Shown here: positions 11,996 through 22,266 of the stretch, piece by piece
Numbering within the stretch: the stretch's first letter is position 1
Layout: each line of letters begins with the position of its first letter
Assembly: GCA_019096155.1 (NCBI GenBank)
Contig: JAHCVI010000005.1
Span: 3,544,468 to 3,608,467, forward strand
Direction of reading: 5' to 3'
DNA length: 64,000 nt
Source: Staphylotrichum longicolle
Lineage: Eukaryota; Ascomycota; Sordariomycetes; Sordariales; Chaetomiaceae
Notes under the pieces: model-generated
What the model was told of the DNA's origin: nothing
The model's input: the letters and a program-made list of their open reading frames with translations, nothing else
The model's database searches: none
Made by a program: the position numbers and the translations under genes

Positions 11996-12704
11996 TCAAG
12001 CCCACGACTGGCCCCTGATTCTGTGCTTGTGAGAGTGTTCCGGCTCAGTTGCAGCAGCGGCAGCAGCAACCGTAAAATCAATGCACGACTCGTACGTCTG
12101 TCCTTGACCAAACCAGTACCATTGGATGACCTGCATGCCAGCTCGTGTTAGCATGGCTGGAAAGTAAAAATCCAGAGGCGGAAATGACACTCACGCAGGC
12201 GCCGGCTTCGCTGCATTTTCCATTCAGTTCAGGAACCTTGATACTAAACTTTGTCTGGTTGGCTGGGGGGTTGGTGCTCGCGGCATAGTTGTCGGGCCAA
12301 GAAATCAGGGGGGTGCCAATGACGCTGTTGCTGGCTGTGTCGACGACGGAGACGTTGGCGTACCCCTTGTGGGGGATCCGGATCCAGACATCAAGGTCGA
12401 CAACCTGACCGGCCTTGTAGCTCTGGACATGGGCAGCATTGTCGGCAAACTGATAGCCCTTGCACAGCCAGAGGTTGCACTTTTTGGCGTCGTACCCAGC
12501 CTTCAAACCACCGGGATTTGCCCGGAGGAGAGCCTCAGGGTACGAGGTGTTGTCGGCCCTGTAGAACTCGGCCATGATCTTGCCGCATGCGGCCTCCGTA
12601 GCTTGCCCTGGTGTTCGCGTTGCCGGGCTCTTTACGAGACCATGGGCCGAGGCCTGGGCGGCAAGCCCGGCGAGGCCGAGCAATGATGTGAGACTGAACT
12701 GCAT
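11996..12704 (-). CDS. Secreted LPMO-like copper protein (Chitin_bind_3/LPMO_10 type)
   Basis: Two exons (12704-12195 and 12130-11996), phase 0, with a 64-nt intron (GTGAGT...TGCAG), give 214 aa. Residues 1-20 form a signal peptide ending ASA. Cleavage would leave His21 as the N-terminal residue in HGLVKSP, as required for a copper histidine brace. His92 in DNAAHVQSY is the likely second ligand, and ESCIDF near the C-terminus would give the axial Phe position. Six or more Cys suggest disulfides. This resembles the fungal PF03067-type proteins followed by a short Ala/Ser/His tail, without a carbohydrate-binding module. Oxidative cleavage of chitin or another polysaccharide is inferred; a non-catalytic copper role is possible. 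The next gene upstream encodes a secreted haem cytochrome. Confidence 0.85.
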
Positions 12705-13392
12705 GGCTGGCTTTGGTCGAGAAGAGGGTTTTGGGGGGTGAACTTGCGGTGTCAAGACGTCGACTCTCGAGACGGAAAAACGCATCCCGCTTCTGGTGGA
12801 CATCTCATCTCTTAAGTACCAATTTTCACAATCTCCATTCTTTCTTGCAAATGGTGACACGGAAGCCGGCGGCACGGCTCCTGGGCGCTCCGGCTGTTTT
12901 GCCTAATGGTGCCGCTGCTGGATAGTGGTTGGAGCCACGGCGACCAATTGCTGCCAAGTGATGTATAGAGGGTGATCGAGATAGATGTTCCGTTAATTGC
13001 TATGACCTCGGCAATGCAACTTTGTGAGCAACTTTGTGAGCGCCCCCCCGCGTGTATCTTCGCGGGGCCAACCGAGCCGTTCCTGACACGGGTGTGTGCG
13101 CACGGGGATCCGGTGTGGTGGTGCCAGAGTGCCTTCCACGTGCTGGAACCTCACCACCTAGAAGACTATATAGTGAAATTGGAGTGACACGAGTCATAGA
13201 GCTGGACGCAACACTCCCCTTTTATTCCCAAGCTATTTGTTATCGAGCTGGCTGTATTTCAGAAACATAGCTGTCTACAAGACTGAAGGGTATGGCGCCT
13301 GGTGCGCTGTATTGTCCGCCACGTACAGATCCCTTCGTATCAACACCGTTCATTGGTCCTCCGGTGGTTTGCGTTGTATCCCGTGCATTCAC
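12705..13392. promoter_or_regulatory. Intergenic region with LPMO-like promoter
   Basis: This 688-bp gap holds the promoter of the LPMO-like gene and the 3' UTR of the cytochrome gene, both on the minus strand. A palindromic CTATATAG lies at 13166-13173, about 460 bp from the start codon, too far to be a confident TATA box. A GTGAGC/GTGAGCAAC-like short duplication occurs near 13024-13040. Confidence 0.4.
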
Positions 13393-14148
13393 TCAGGCAG
13401 TCTTGGGCGTCGACGCCTTCTCAACCAGAGCAGCGAAGTTGGCAATCTGGGCAGCCTTGAGGTCGTGCGTCCACTTGCCCCTGGAGTTGTGGATGCTAAA
13501 GCGACTGGCGTTGTTGGCGGGCTCGGTGGGCGGGCTGGTAGACTGCGCATACGCCAGCGACACGCTGCCGGCCGGGTTAAGCTTGGTGCTGCCAAATGCA
13601 CTGACGCCCTTGGCAAGAACGTTGAGTGTCCAGTGGGTGCTGTTGGCCCCGGAGCCGGAAAGCACCGTGTAGGTAGCACCGGTGTAAGGGGTGGGATACG
13701 TGCGGGCGCTGCATCATGGTGAGCAAATAATGAATGAGCCTGAGTCGCTTCCAGGACGCCGAGACCGCCATCGGACTGTTGGCCGCCCAACAGAAGCAGG
13801 GCACGGTACTAACCTCGCGCTCCGGCTCGACACGACGGCCTTGTCTCCGTTGGCCCAGGCCACGGTCAGAGGGTTGTTGACCATGACGCCGCCCCACGCA
13901 ATCGCTGCCCAACCCACCGTCTTGGGGGCGGCGATCTGCAGGAGAACATCAAAGTTTCCCGCGGTGGCCGTGTCCGGGATGGCGATGCGGTATGCAATCT
14001 TCTCAGGGCTCACCCACTCGGAATAGCAGATCGTGGTGGCAGCATCGCAATACTTGGCGGCCGAGACGGCACCGCCCTGAGGAACAGGGTTGCTGGAGGC
14101 CACGCTGCCGAGCGCGAGCGCCGCTGCCGCAAGCTGGAGGAAGCCCAT
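13393..14148 (-). CDS. Secreted AA8 cytochrome (CDH-type haem domain, stand-alone)
   Basis: Two exons (14148-13814 and 13708-13393) with a 105-nt intron (GTTAGT...TGCAG) give 216 aa. A signal peptide covers about residues 1-19. The rest is a single DOMON-like b-type cytochrome as found at the N-terminus of cellobiose dehydrogenase. Met89 in GGVMVNNP and His185 in FSIHNS fit the Met/His haem ligands. No flavin dehydrogenase domain or cellulose-binding module follows, and the frame ends soon after the haem domain. The family moves single electrons outside the cell, for example to LPMOs. The neighbour downstream on the same strand is the LPMO-like gene, 688 bp away. The AA8 assignment is strong; the pairing is inferred from position. 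Confidence 0.9.
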
Positions 14149-15704
14149 GGCGTACTAGGGACAGTAAAGAAGCTAGGAAAGCAAGTAGGTAGTCAGGAAA
14201 TAGCCCCAAAAGCTAAAGGTTAACGGAAGAGTTGACGAGAGCCCCGTGAGGGAGCATTTCCTGAGCTATATAAACATCTCGACATGCCACAGTCGTCTCC
14301 TCTGCAGAGAGGGTTTACCCGGGCTGGTGATGGGTCTAGGCTGTTCGTTTACTTCTATTTCGGTTCTCGGAACGGCTGAAAGCAACCGCCTGCTTTCCGG
14401 CTGTGGTAATTGGTAATTGTGCGCTTCTCAGTGGTTGTTGACCCATATCCCCAATAACTGCGGACATGGATATCAGAGACGAGGCAGTTTATTGCTCCAA
14501 TGAGGAGTTGTGCACACTGCCGAAGGCCCATACCCGTCGCTTGCAGATGCGAGGAATGTCGCAAAATGGCTGTTTGCCGATGTCAAACGGACCTTCGCCA
14601 TCGGACTGGCAGTGCAAGGTCTATTTGGGCGCTGTGTATGCACGAGTACAGCAGGGTTCAGACAAGGGGATGGGCCAAATGATAGAAGAGCGGGGTGTCG
14701 GAGCTGATAATGTTCATCATCTATCAGAAGCTTAAATTGCCGCGTATTGATGCTAACCGAGCGTGCTCCTTGCATAGGGCAGCATCCAAGCACAGATCTA
14801 GGCTAAAGCTGGCGGCACTGGGGTTGCGGGTTTCCGTCGAGCTCCTGTCCTTGGTTGCCAGCCTGACACCTACTTGTTGTATCTCGGAAATTCATCAGAG
14901 TCCAGCAGAAGGACAGAAAATATCACATGACTGAATCCTGTCATGGCACCCTGCCTCTCACGGGGTTGGGTTTAACGAGGGACTCTCAGGGGATAACCCT
15001 ACCCCCGCGAGCAGTGGGTAATGTCATACCCCTAACCGCAGGGAAATCCAAGAAGAGGGCTTTCTTGAATTTAAGCTTGTCCTTATTATTCTCAGTACAA
15101 TATCTAGAGCAGAGCATTATTGAGATTCACCGAGTGAGCCATACGTCTCACAGGCATTTGTCACACTCTGTAGTGGTTCCGTGGCGAAGTCTGTTTGGTC
15201 CAGTGGTCACAAGACTAAGATCCGAAGGAATCTGGAGACAATGGCAGTGAAAACGGGAAGACCCTGGTAAAACAAGTCGTTGTCTTGCCTTCTTTCTCGA
15301 TCCCATAGTTGGCAGTTTACCGGTGGCTCTGCATTGGCTCGACGGCCGGATTTGGCTCTACAACAGACTAGGATGAGTCGAAGGAACCGCTTTTCAGTCA
15401 CTTCGAAATCTTGGAACTTCTAGGGACAGGGCGAGTCAATGGTCCGCGTGGCTCTGTGTTGGCCTGAACTGACTCTAATTAACTTCCTTGCAGTGCTACG
15501 AGTGAAATTTGTGATGGGACCTGTTACGAAATATGCCCAAGCGTCCTACTGAGATAGACGAACTGCCCTTTTTTTGTGAAGTACGGTACCTCAGAGGGGG
15601 AAACATCGCCGACTGTCGCGCAGGCAAGCTTGTTGTCATTGGAAAAATAATACTGAAAAAGACGTGTTGTTACAGAATCCAACCAACGAAACTGTATCTT
15701 TTAA
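14149..15704. other. Gene-free spacer, 1.55 kb
   Basis: This stretch lies upstream of the AA8 gene and downstream of the Cys-rich gene. A TATA-like CTATATAAA is at 14266-14274, about 120 bp before the AA8 start codon and readable on either strand. From about 14900 the sequence is more AT-rich than its surroundings. The short frames here look random, and I could not identify a transposon relic or a tRNA. Confidence 0.45.
14266..14274 (-). promoter_or_regulatory. Candidate TATA box for the AA8 gene
   Basis: The minus strand reads TTTATATAG about 118-126 bp upstream of the AA8 start codon. That spacing would give a 5' leader of roughly 90 nt. It is only a sequence match. Confidence 0.4.
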
Positions 15705-16285
15705 TCACCATAGACTGAACGGCACTCTCGCCCTCCCAGCCGCATTCACCGAGACAACGGGCCTCGAGCTCGTGCTGACGCTCGGGCTTGTGGGCGTGCC
15801 AGTGGGCTGAGGCCTGCTCAGGGTTCCGTTTGGTGCAAAAGTAGTCGAGGTCGACTCAAGCGTAGCGCTCGAATAGCTGTTGGTACATTCGGAAGCAGTG
15901 ACGATGGCGTAGCTTGTCGAGCACCATAACCCACTGCACCCCGAGACACATGGAAAGTCCAGTTGGACGGTCGGAACAGGGGTCGGGCAACCGCATGACT
16001 GCGTGATGGTGGACAGAGCCAGGCAAGCAGGGACTGGGCACGTTGTGCAGAGCTCACGCGTCGCGGTAACGGTCGGGCACCCCGTCTGGACAGCGTGGGA
16101 TGATGCCGATGGGAGGGCGCTGGTGAGACTGATGGCCGTGTTGCCATCAGGAGTGTTGGACTGCGCGGCAACAAAGGGAGCCCTGGCAGAAGCAGAGTGG
16201 TGAGACACTTGGTCAAAACCAGGATATCGAGCACCGGGATGACTTACAGATAGGCCACGGCCGAAGCAACTGCGACGGATTTCAT
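15705..16285 (-). CDS. Small Cys-rich secreted protein
   Basis: Two exons (16285-16248 and 16182-15705) with a 65-nt intron (GTAAGT...CCAG) give 171 aa. The intron splits the signal peptide: MKSVAVASAVAYL from exon 1 continues as APFVAAQS from exon 2, so the secretion signal appears only after splicing. The mature part has ten Cys between about residues 45 and 110, followed by a Ser/Thr/Pro-rich tail that could carry O-glycans. There is no C-terminal hydrophobic segment, so a GPI anchor is unlikely. Without splicing, the frame instead opens upstream with a non-secreted Arg-rich sequence. I do not recognise the family. A cell-wall or host-interaction role is possible but not shown. Confidence 0.72.
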
Positions 16286-16912
16286 CCTGTCTTCTTCCTC
16301 GTTCGCTTTGTTGGGCAACAAGCCGGTCAAGGAGAACGAGGAGCCATCCTACCTCTCCGAGAGGCCTCAAGCCCATTTAATGGGAGCCCCAGATCTTGGC
16401 AGTGGCTTATCCCCTGCCGGCCGAAGTTTCGTCCGCCCTGTCTGCTCTTGTTCTGTTTGAGCATGAAAAGTCTCGGCAGGAGGAAATTACAGCAACTCAT
16501 TCGCTCAGCCAAGCATGAAACCTCGTATTCGAGGTGATGATTCCGACAACCTTTGCCAACCGGGGGCCTGAGCGACAGCAACGCCCTTTACCCCCATTGG
16601 CAAGGATACAGACCAAGCCGAGGCATACTCAGCTCGTGAGTGACCCGAATTTGGGCTGGATCATCAAGGAGTTGGCAGCAACTATCTGTGATATCGGTCC
16701 TCTCTCATCTCAAGTTCGTCAGTCGCGTATTGCAACCGTACCAGGATCCAAAATCTCAGTCATTGAATGTTCAAAGCGCTAAGGGGGTTTCTGAAACGAA
16801 GCCAGTCGTTCCCTCTGTGCGCTTCCCAGACCGAACGATACAGCAAATGCTACTGCACATAGTTGTGTCATGAGTCAACTTCATCCGCTGACGAATGCTT
16901 CATGACTGACAG
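16286..16912. other. Intergenic spacer
   Basis: This 627-bp stretch lies upstream of the Cys-rich secreted gene and downstream of the F-box gene, both minus. It should contain the promoter of the first and the 3' UTR of the second. I see no gene or repeat in it. Confidence 0.4.
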
Positions 16913-18210
16913 TTACAAAAAGTCTGGCGGATGTTTCTGCTCCAGGGATTGGGGATATGTCCACATAACGAGCACAGTTGCCAGGTAGCGGAACGGCCGT
17001 TTCCATGCTGAGCTGCCAGCCCGACGCCTTTTTGTCGTGTCAAAGCGACAGAGAAGGACGAGATTCCCCAGGATATTGACGAGCCGAAAAAAGCTGCAAC
17101 AGACCTTCAGTACTTTCATCGCGTCTTGACCTGAGGCAGAGTTACTCACATATTCAAGACAAACAAGGCCAGAGTGGCTTGCGTACTCTTGGGGATCGGG
17201 TCGCCCGATGCGTTCGCTATTTCAGTGGCAAGGTGGTAGATGGGTGGAATCCAGAGGCCAAAAATGATCAGTTCGAGGACCAAGGTACAATGGTATGTCC
17301 TCCACACATTGCCACGGCATATGAGAAAGCCCAGGCAGATCCAGAGCAGGATGAAGTTGGTCACGGTGGGTGCAAATACCAGGACGGCGTTCCGGTAGTA
17401 CTTCCAGGCGAGAGCGGCAGCAACGATGCCCATGCTGAGCTGCAGCCAGCCGAGGACAAAGAAGATGAAGAGGGCATCGTTGTATCGCTTGTAGCAAAAA
17501 CGGTGCATCTGCTCGCATCCAAAGGCACCTCCCTCGATGATGGGATAGCCACACCAACGGCACACCCATACGGTGTCGAAGTTGGCCAGATTGATCTTCT
17601 TGCCGACGCGGATGCGGGGGTCCCCGGACTTGAGGGCGCAGTCGAGGCAGCAGCTGGCCAGCGGGTATCCCGGGTCGGCCAGGGTCGGCTGCAGCAGGCG
17701 GCGGCGGAAGGGGTCATACGTCAGACAGGACTTGCAGTGGCCGAGGAGCTGCATGCGCAGCTGGGCCGGGCCAAAGAGGATGCGGAGCTGCTGCGGACTG
17801 GCCAGGGCGTGGAGCTGCTTGCACGTCTTGCGCAGGCGCACAATGTCGGCAAAGTCGAGACGCTGTACGATCATGAGCAGGATCTCGGGCGGCAGGGCGA
17901 GCAGGCGGCGGGGACCTGGCGGCGGGGCGGGCGGCGGCGCCGGAGGACTATTGTTGTCGTCCGGCTTGATCAGCGCTGAGAGCGTTGGGGCCTCCGGTTC
18001 CCTCCTGGCCAGGGACGAGATGGAGTTGCGGACCGTCTCGGAGAAGCCCCCAGGAGAGAGGCCAATGAGTCCGTGAATGAAGTTGGCGCCGCCCTGGGCT
18101 GCCGGTTCTGCCGGTGGGGGCTGGGCCGCGCCCGGCTCCGGTGCTGAAGGCCGGGGTGGGGGAGTGGTGTCGGAGTCGGCCGCGGATGGCTCCACTTGGG
18201 AGGGCGCCAT
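16913..18210 (-). CDS. F-box protein with Cys cluster and transmembrane segments
   Basis: Two exons (18210-17150 and 17093-16913) give 413 aa. The intron is 56 nt (GTGAGT...TTGCAG). It interrupts the last helix, and splicing restores LALFVLN-IFFRLVNILGN as one hydrophobic stretch. Residues 1-100 are Pro/Ala-rich and disordered. An F-box follows at about 102-137 (LLALPPEILLMIVQRLDF, then CKQLHALA), the Skp1-binding part of SCF ubiquitin ligases. A Cys-rich region (C159/C162, C187/C188/C191, CRWC 217-220, C232, C239) may bind zinc. Four hydrophobic helices lie at about 246-268, 273-297, 308-325 and 345-368. A membrane-anchored SCF receptor is the inference. If the intron were retained, the protein would end at a TGA right after the donor. 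The Met at 18210 is preferred over in-frame Met codons further upstream. Confidence 0.83.
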
Positions 18211-19371
18211 GGCCGAGATTTGACGGAGGGGCTTGCGAGCTGCTTGCTGTTTGCGGCAGCAGAGACTGAGGACACGGGTATTGATGCCCCGGTCCTGCGA
18301 TGACCAGAAGCCGAGTTGCGCAAATGGATGCCCGTTTTTCTGTGTTTTCACTCGAATTGTGACGCCGAGGCTGTGCGGCGACCATGGGGCCGCATTCCTG
18401 CCTGGCAGCCTGGTGTGGGCTGGCCCCTTCGGGGGAGTTTGCGGCTGATGAGCTCGCCACTGGCACCAGATTGGGCGGCGGGGCGGTCGAGCCTGTCTGA
18501 GCTTGTCTCCTCCAACCTGTCCACTTCCTGTGTCCCGTCAAGGTGAAGCGCGCCGCCACCCATCAAACAGCGATGGGAATGCTCACAGGAGCAACAACGC
18601 CGGACGCATAGTGTATTCCGAGTCGGAAAAGAATGCTGCGGATGTCGTGTCGGCTGCAGATCTCACGTCGCCATTGGCAGGGCAATGGAAGGATGATACG
18701 GATGTAGTGGCTGGCTGTGGTTGGTTGAGACTGAACTGAAAGTGAGGCAGACAGCCCGGGTTTAAACTCTCAGCTCGCAGTTGAACCTTACCCTGGAAGG
18801 CACGGAAGGGGTGGAATCATGTCAGCCTGCCAACGTGGGGCTGCACCTGTGCGAAGCCCCACGCATTCACTCCCATCACTTTCGTTCCGTCCTGCCGCGG
18901 GTGCCTCAGGTCCAAGGTCGTCACTGCCCCGGACTTGGTCCCACCGCCGAACAGCCCTTCCCGTTTTCGCCCATTAATACGGATAATCAGGTAACTGGGT
19001 AATGGAACACTTTGCCCGTGGGTTCACTTGTCACGGCTTGTGCTGACAGCACGCAGCACGCAGCACGCAGCACCAGTCCAAGATTTATTTGGTGGGGTGC
19101 GCTCTTGACTGACTCGTCGCAGCCCCCCTTTCTCACTTTCTCTGTGTTCCTTACGACGGAGTCAGTCTCAGTCATCGCACACACAACAAGACACAAACAT
19201 CCAACGGCCACGAGCGGAAACAGTGGATCTCTTCAGTTGGCGCATATTCTCAATTGGACCTGCGAGAACGTGGGGTATCATAGAGGGCCGAGCTGATCTG
19301 CCCACCAAGGACAGCAAAGAACATACCAGACCCGCGCGAGCCAGCCGCCACTGACCATTGACCATCGACCA
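18211..19371. other. Intergenic region with F-box gene promoter
   Basis: This 1.16-kb stretch lies upstream of the F-box gene and downstream of the C2H2 gene, both minus. It contains a short 7-bp tandem repeat at 19047-19073. No other gene is supported. Confidence 0.4.
19047..19073 (+). repeat. 7-bp tandem repeat
   Basis: The unit CAGCACG occurs three times in perfect tandem, then a partial fourth copy. It lies about 300 bp beyond the stop codon of the C2H2 gene, possibly in its 3' UTR. Confidence 0.75.
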
Positions 19372-22266
19372 TTACCTCCATTGTTCGCCGCTGGGCCCCG
19401 CCCCGCCAAAGTGCTTCTGTTGCACGTTTGGCGGGTTGTAAAAGGGAATGCCCGAAACCATGCTTGGATCAGTCGGTGAGAGCATCTGCCCCTGTATCTC
19501 TTGCGTCCCATGCGAGAGCAGTCGCAGACAAAGGTCATCAGTGGGTAGAGTTGGCACGAAGCCCTCGTTCGCAAAGACATTGCGTGCGCCGAACGGGGAA
19601 CCACCTGTGAAGTCGCCGGTGTCCTGGCCCGAGAAACTACAATTGAGACCCATCCCGGAGTCCATCGGCGTGAGCGGGGGGTGTCCCACCTGACTGCCCA
19701 TCACTCCAACCGTCTCCTGCGGCTGATTGTTGAATCCTGGGTGAACATGTGCAGGCGGCGCCACCATGATAGGGCCACCTCCTTGGCCGGCCACTGAACC
19801 GCTCCGGATGAAAGCCATCCTGACCGCTCCTGAAACGTCGTGTCCGGCACCAGGGTAACTGCTGACTGGTGGCGGCGGCGCGTACGGCATTTGCAGCTGT
19901 GGGTTCGCAGTTGAAGGCTGCTCCAGGTTACCCAGAATGTTGCTGCTGGTGGGAGTGGCGACAGGCGAGGAGATGTTACTGTCGGAACTGCCTGAACCTT
20001 GACTCCCAAGCGCCGGACGCCCAGGGTTGAGCCGCACCGAGGCCTGCAGGCTTGACATTTGCCGCGGCATTTGGGGAGGTCCGCGCCTGCGGTTTCTCGC
20101 CGCGCTGCCCGTCTTGGCCCGGCAGGCTTCAAAGACCGCCTCGATGTGACTCCAAACCGCGGAAAATACGCCGCCGTCGTCGGCAGGCCCTAGACGCTCA
20201 CGAATGCATTGCCGCAGCTGGTGCGAAGACGCGTTGCTGCTGAACTCGGCGTACACTTCATCAAGCTCGGTCGGGGGGATAAAGTCTGCTCCGCCGATTC
20301 TTGTCAGCTCTAGACATCCAGAACCGGGGCGCTCGGGAGACGCCGCTCTTGCTCAACGAGGGGCGTTGGGCATACCAGACTCGGGCACCTCAACGTCGTG
20401 GGGGAACAGATGGCGCCACAGGGTCCCCCAGCAATCAATCTTGCGGTCCGCCTTGCGCCCATTGAGGACCTCCTCCATCTGGAGCGTAATCCCATCTTCC
20501 GGGTCTGCGCTCGACGGCTCCTTGTTGAAATTGCAAATCTGGTCTCTGTCCACAGAAAGATGTGCCCTCAGCGCCTCCTTTGATCCCATGTCCACTCTGC
20601 ACCGCAGGCAGGTGAAGGGCCCCACGAGGGTCTGCTTGTGGAAATTCTTGACATGGCGTCTAGGGCACATTAGTACCATGCTGTGAGAGTGACTGGGCTG
20701 CCTGCGTGGTGGAACTTACTTGAGCTGAGAGAAATCGGGAAACGACTGCATAGCGCAGGGGGGCCACTCCCGGATGTTGAATTTCACGGGATTCCTCTTT
20801 CTGAAGGGGCAGCTGAAATGCATGTTAGCCGTGGGCTGGGCGTTCGCCGAGAACTTTTGACGCTTCCCGCCTCCCGGGCTGCCGTCTCCGGTCCCATCAC
20901 CAGACTCGGCCCCGTTGGACCGCTTCCGGCGGCCGCCGCCATTGCCCTGTCCTTGGCTACTTCCACCGCTGCCGCTGCCTACACTGCTCGCAACGCCCTC
21001 AGCCGGCCAAATCGGGACGCCGCTGGAGCTCGTTCCCCCGCGCGTCGATTCACTAATCACGATGCCCCTATCCCCGAGACCGCTGTCATGAACGATGTGA
21101 GAGAGCTCGGCTAGGCAGTAGCGGACAGACTCGTAGACCGCCGAAAGGGCACCCGCGAGGGCAAGTTCGTGAAACTGGACACCAAATGGGTGTTGGAGGA
21201 TTTGCTCGCAGACCTCCAGAATCATGCGGTCATCTGGACTGGGTGTCGGCGGTGCATCTTCCTCTTCACAGGTGTCACGGGCTTCGCTGCAACTCGACAT
21301 AGGCCGTAACTCGCGCGGTGTTGCACTTCTGAATATTGCTTCATCCACAGTAGGCGAGCCAGCCTCGACCACGCTTGGTCCAGAAGTTGATGGCTCGTCA
21401 TCTGCCTTTGCAATGGAGCAGCCACCCGTATCCTCTTCCCACATCCGCCGAGCCTCAGCCCCTCCCTCCTGTGGTGTCCTGTCTTGAGGCGTGTCCTCGT
21501 GTGCCCCCCAAATGGGGGTGTGGGACATGTCCAGCGTACGGCAAACAGGTTCACTGCCGTTCCCTGAGCCATCACCAGCGTGTTCGGGGGTGTTGTCGTC
21601 GCCTTCAGGTTTGATCCGAGGGTCTGTGGCCAAAGGTTTGAGATCGCTTGGGGGACTTGGTTCCCTCTGAGACGACGGCCCGGCCGCGGGCGTGGTCGGG
21701 CTCGAGGATACGTTGAGGCTTGATTTCCGTGAAGCCATCTGTCCCAGCCGACGGTGCTGAGGAGTGGGCGTGCCTCGCGACGAACCGTAAGGAGGCGTCC
21801 GCAATTTGTCTGCCTCGTTGGGGATGGATGGGGCACGGGACGGCATACGTTTCTGGAAGTGCATTGGGTGGGGGAACAAGTTGCTGCGGCGAGCCGAGGA
21901 CGCGTAACCCTCAGCTTCGGAGTCAAGGCATTCGTCAGCAGAGGCAACGTCAGGGCTGTTGGGGACCGTCATGTCGGTGGCGACGGAACTGGCGATGGAA
22001 CTGGCGACAGAAAAATCCGTGTTGGTTCGTTGGATGTTAAAGTCGGAGAGACAACTCTCGGCGGTGTCTCGCCTTTCAAGACGAGGATCGTCGGTCATAT
22101 CTTTGTCTCTCCTGACAGGAGACGCGAGCCCCTGAAGACCAACTCGCATGGTACCTGGCGGAGGCGGCTCCATTGCGGCGCCCTCGTTGCGGCCATCGCG
22201 CCTTTGTTGTGCGGCCTCCGCCCCGTGCCCGGTCGCAGCGGGCGTTGTTGTGGAGGGGTGCTCCAT
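19372..22266 (-). CDS. Large C2H2-like zinc-finger protein, fungal-specific
   Basis: Three exons (22266-20720, 20659-20376, 20285-19372) join in phase to give 914 aa. Introns are 60 and 90 nt (GTAAGT and GTATGC donors). Residues 1-440 are Ser/Pro-rich and disordered. An atypical finger follows: FSCPFRKRNP with Cys486, Cys504, then His518 and His523 in LKRHVKNFH, a C-x17-C-x13-H-x4-H spacing. A second CLRC pair starts at 533. The 60-nt intron cuts the finger between Lys516 and Arg517, so only splicing makes it whole. A Lys/Arg-rich stretch near 460 (GGRRKRS) could be a nuclear signal. The C-terminal third is Gly/Pro/Gln-rich. The family is common in Pezizomycotina without a known role; nuclear regulation is inferred. 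The start at 22266 is the first Met with fungal-like disordered sequence; an upstream Met at 22506 remains possible. Confidence 0.8.

Noticed and set aside
15180..15265. Possible tRNA-like segment (GGTCCAGTGGTCACAAGAC region)
   Set aside because: The D-arm-like string is suggestive, but I could not find a matching acceptor stem, anticodon arm or TTC-containing T-arm.
14900..15700. AT-rich stretch that could be a decayed (RIP-mutated) transposon
   Set aside because: No terminal repeats, transposase or reverse-transcriptase remnants could be seen; the composition shift is modest.
17179..17979. 266-codon plus-strand frame opposite the F-box gene
   Set aside because: It is antisense to a better supported gene and has no recognisable motif.
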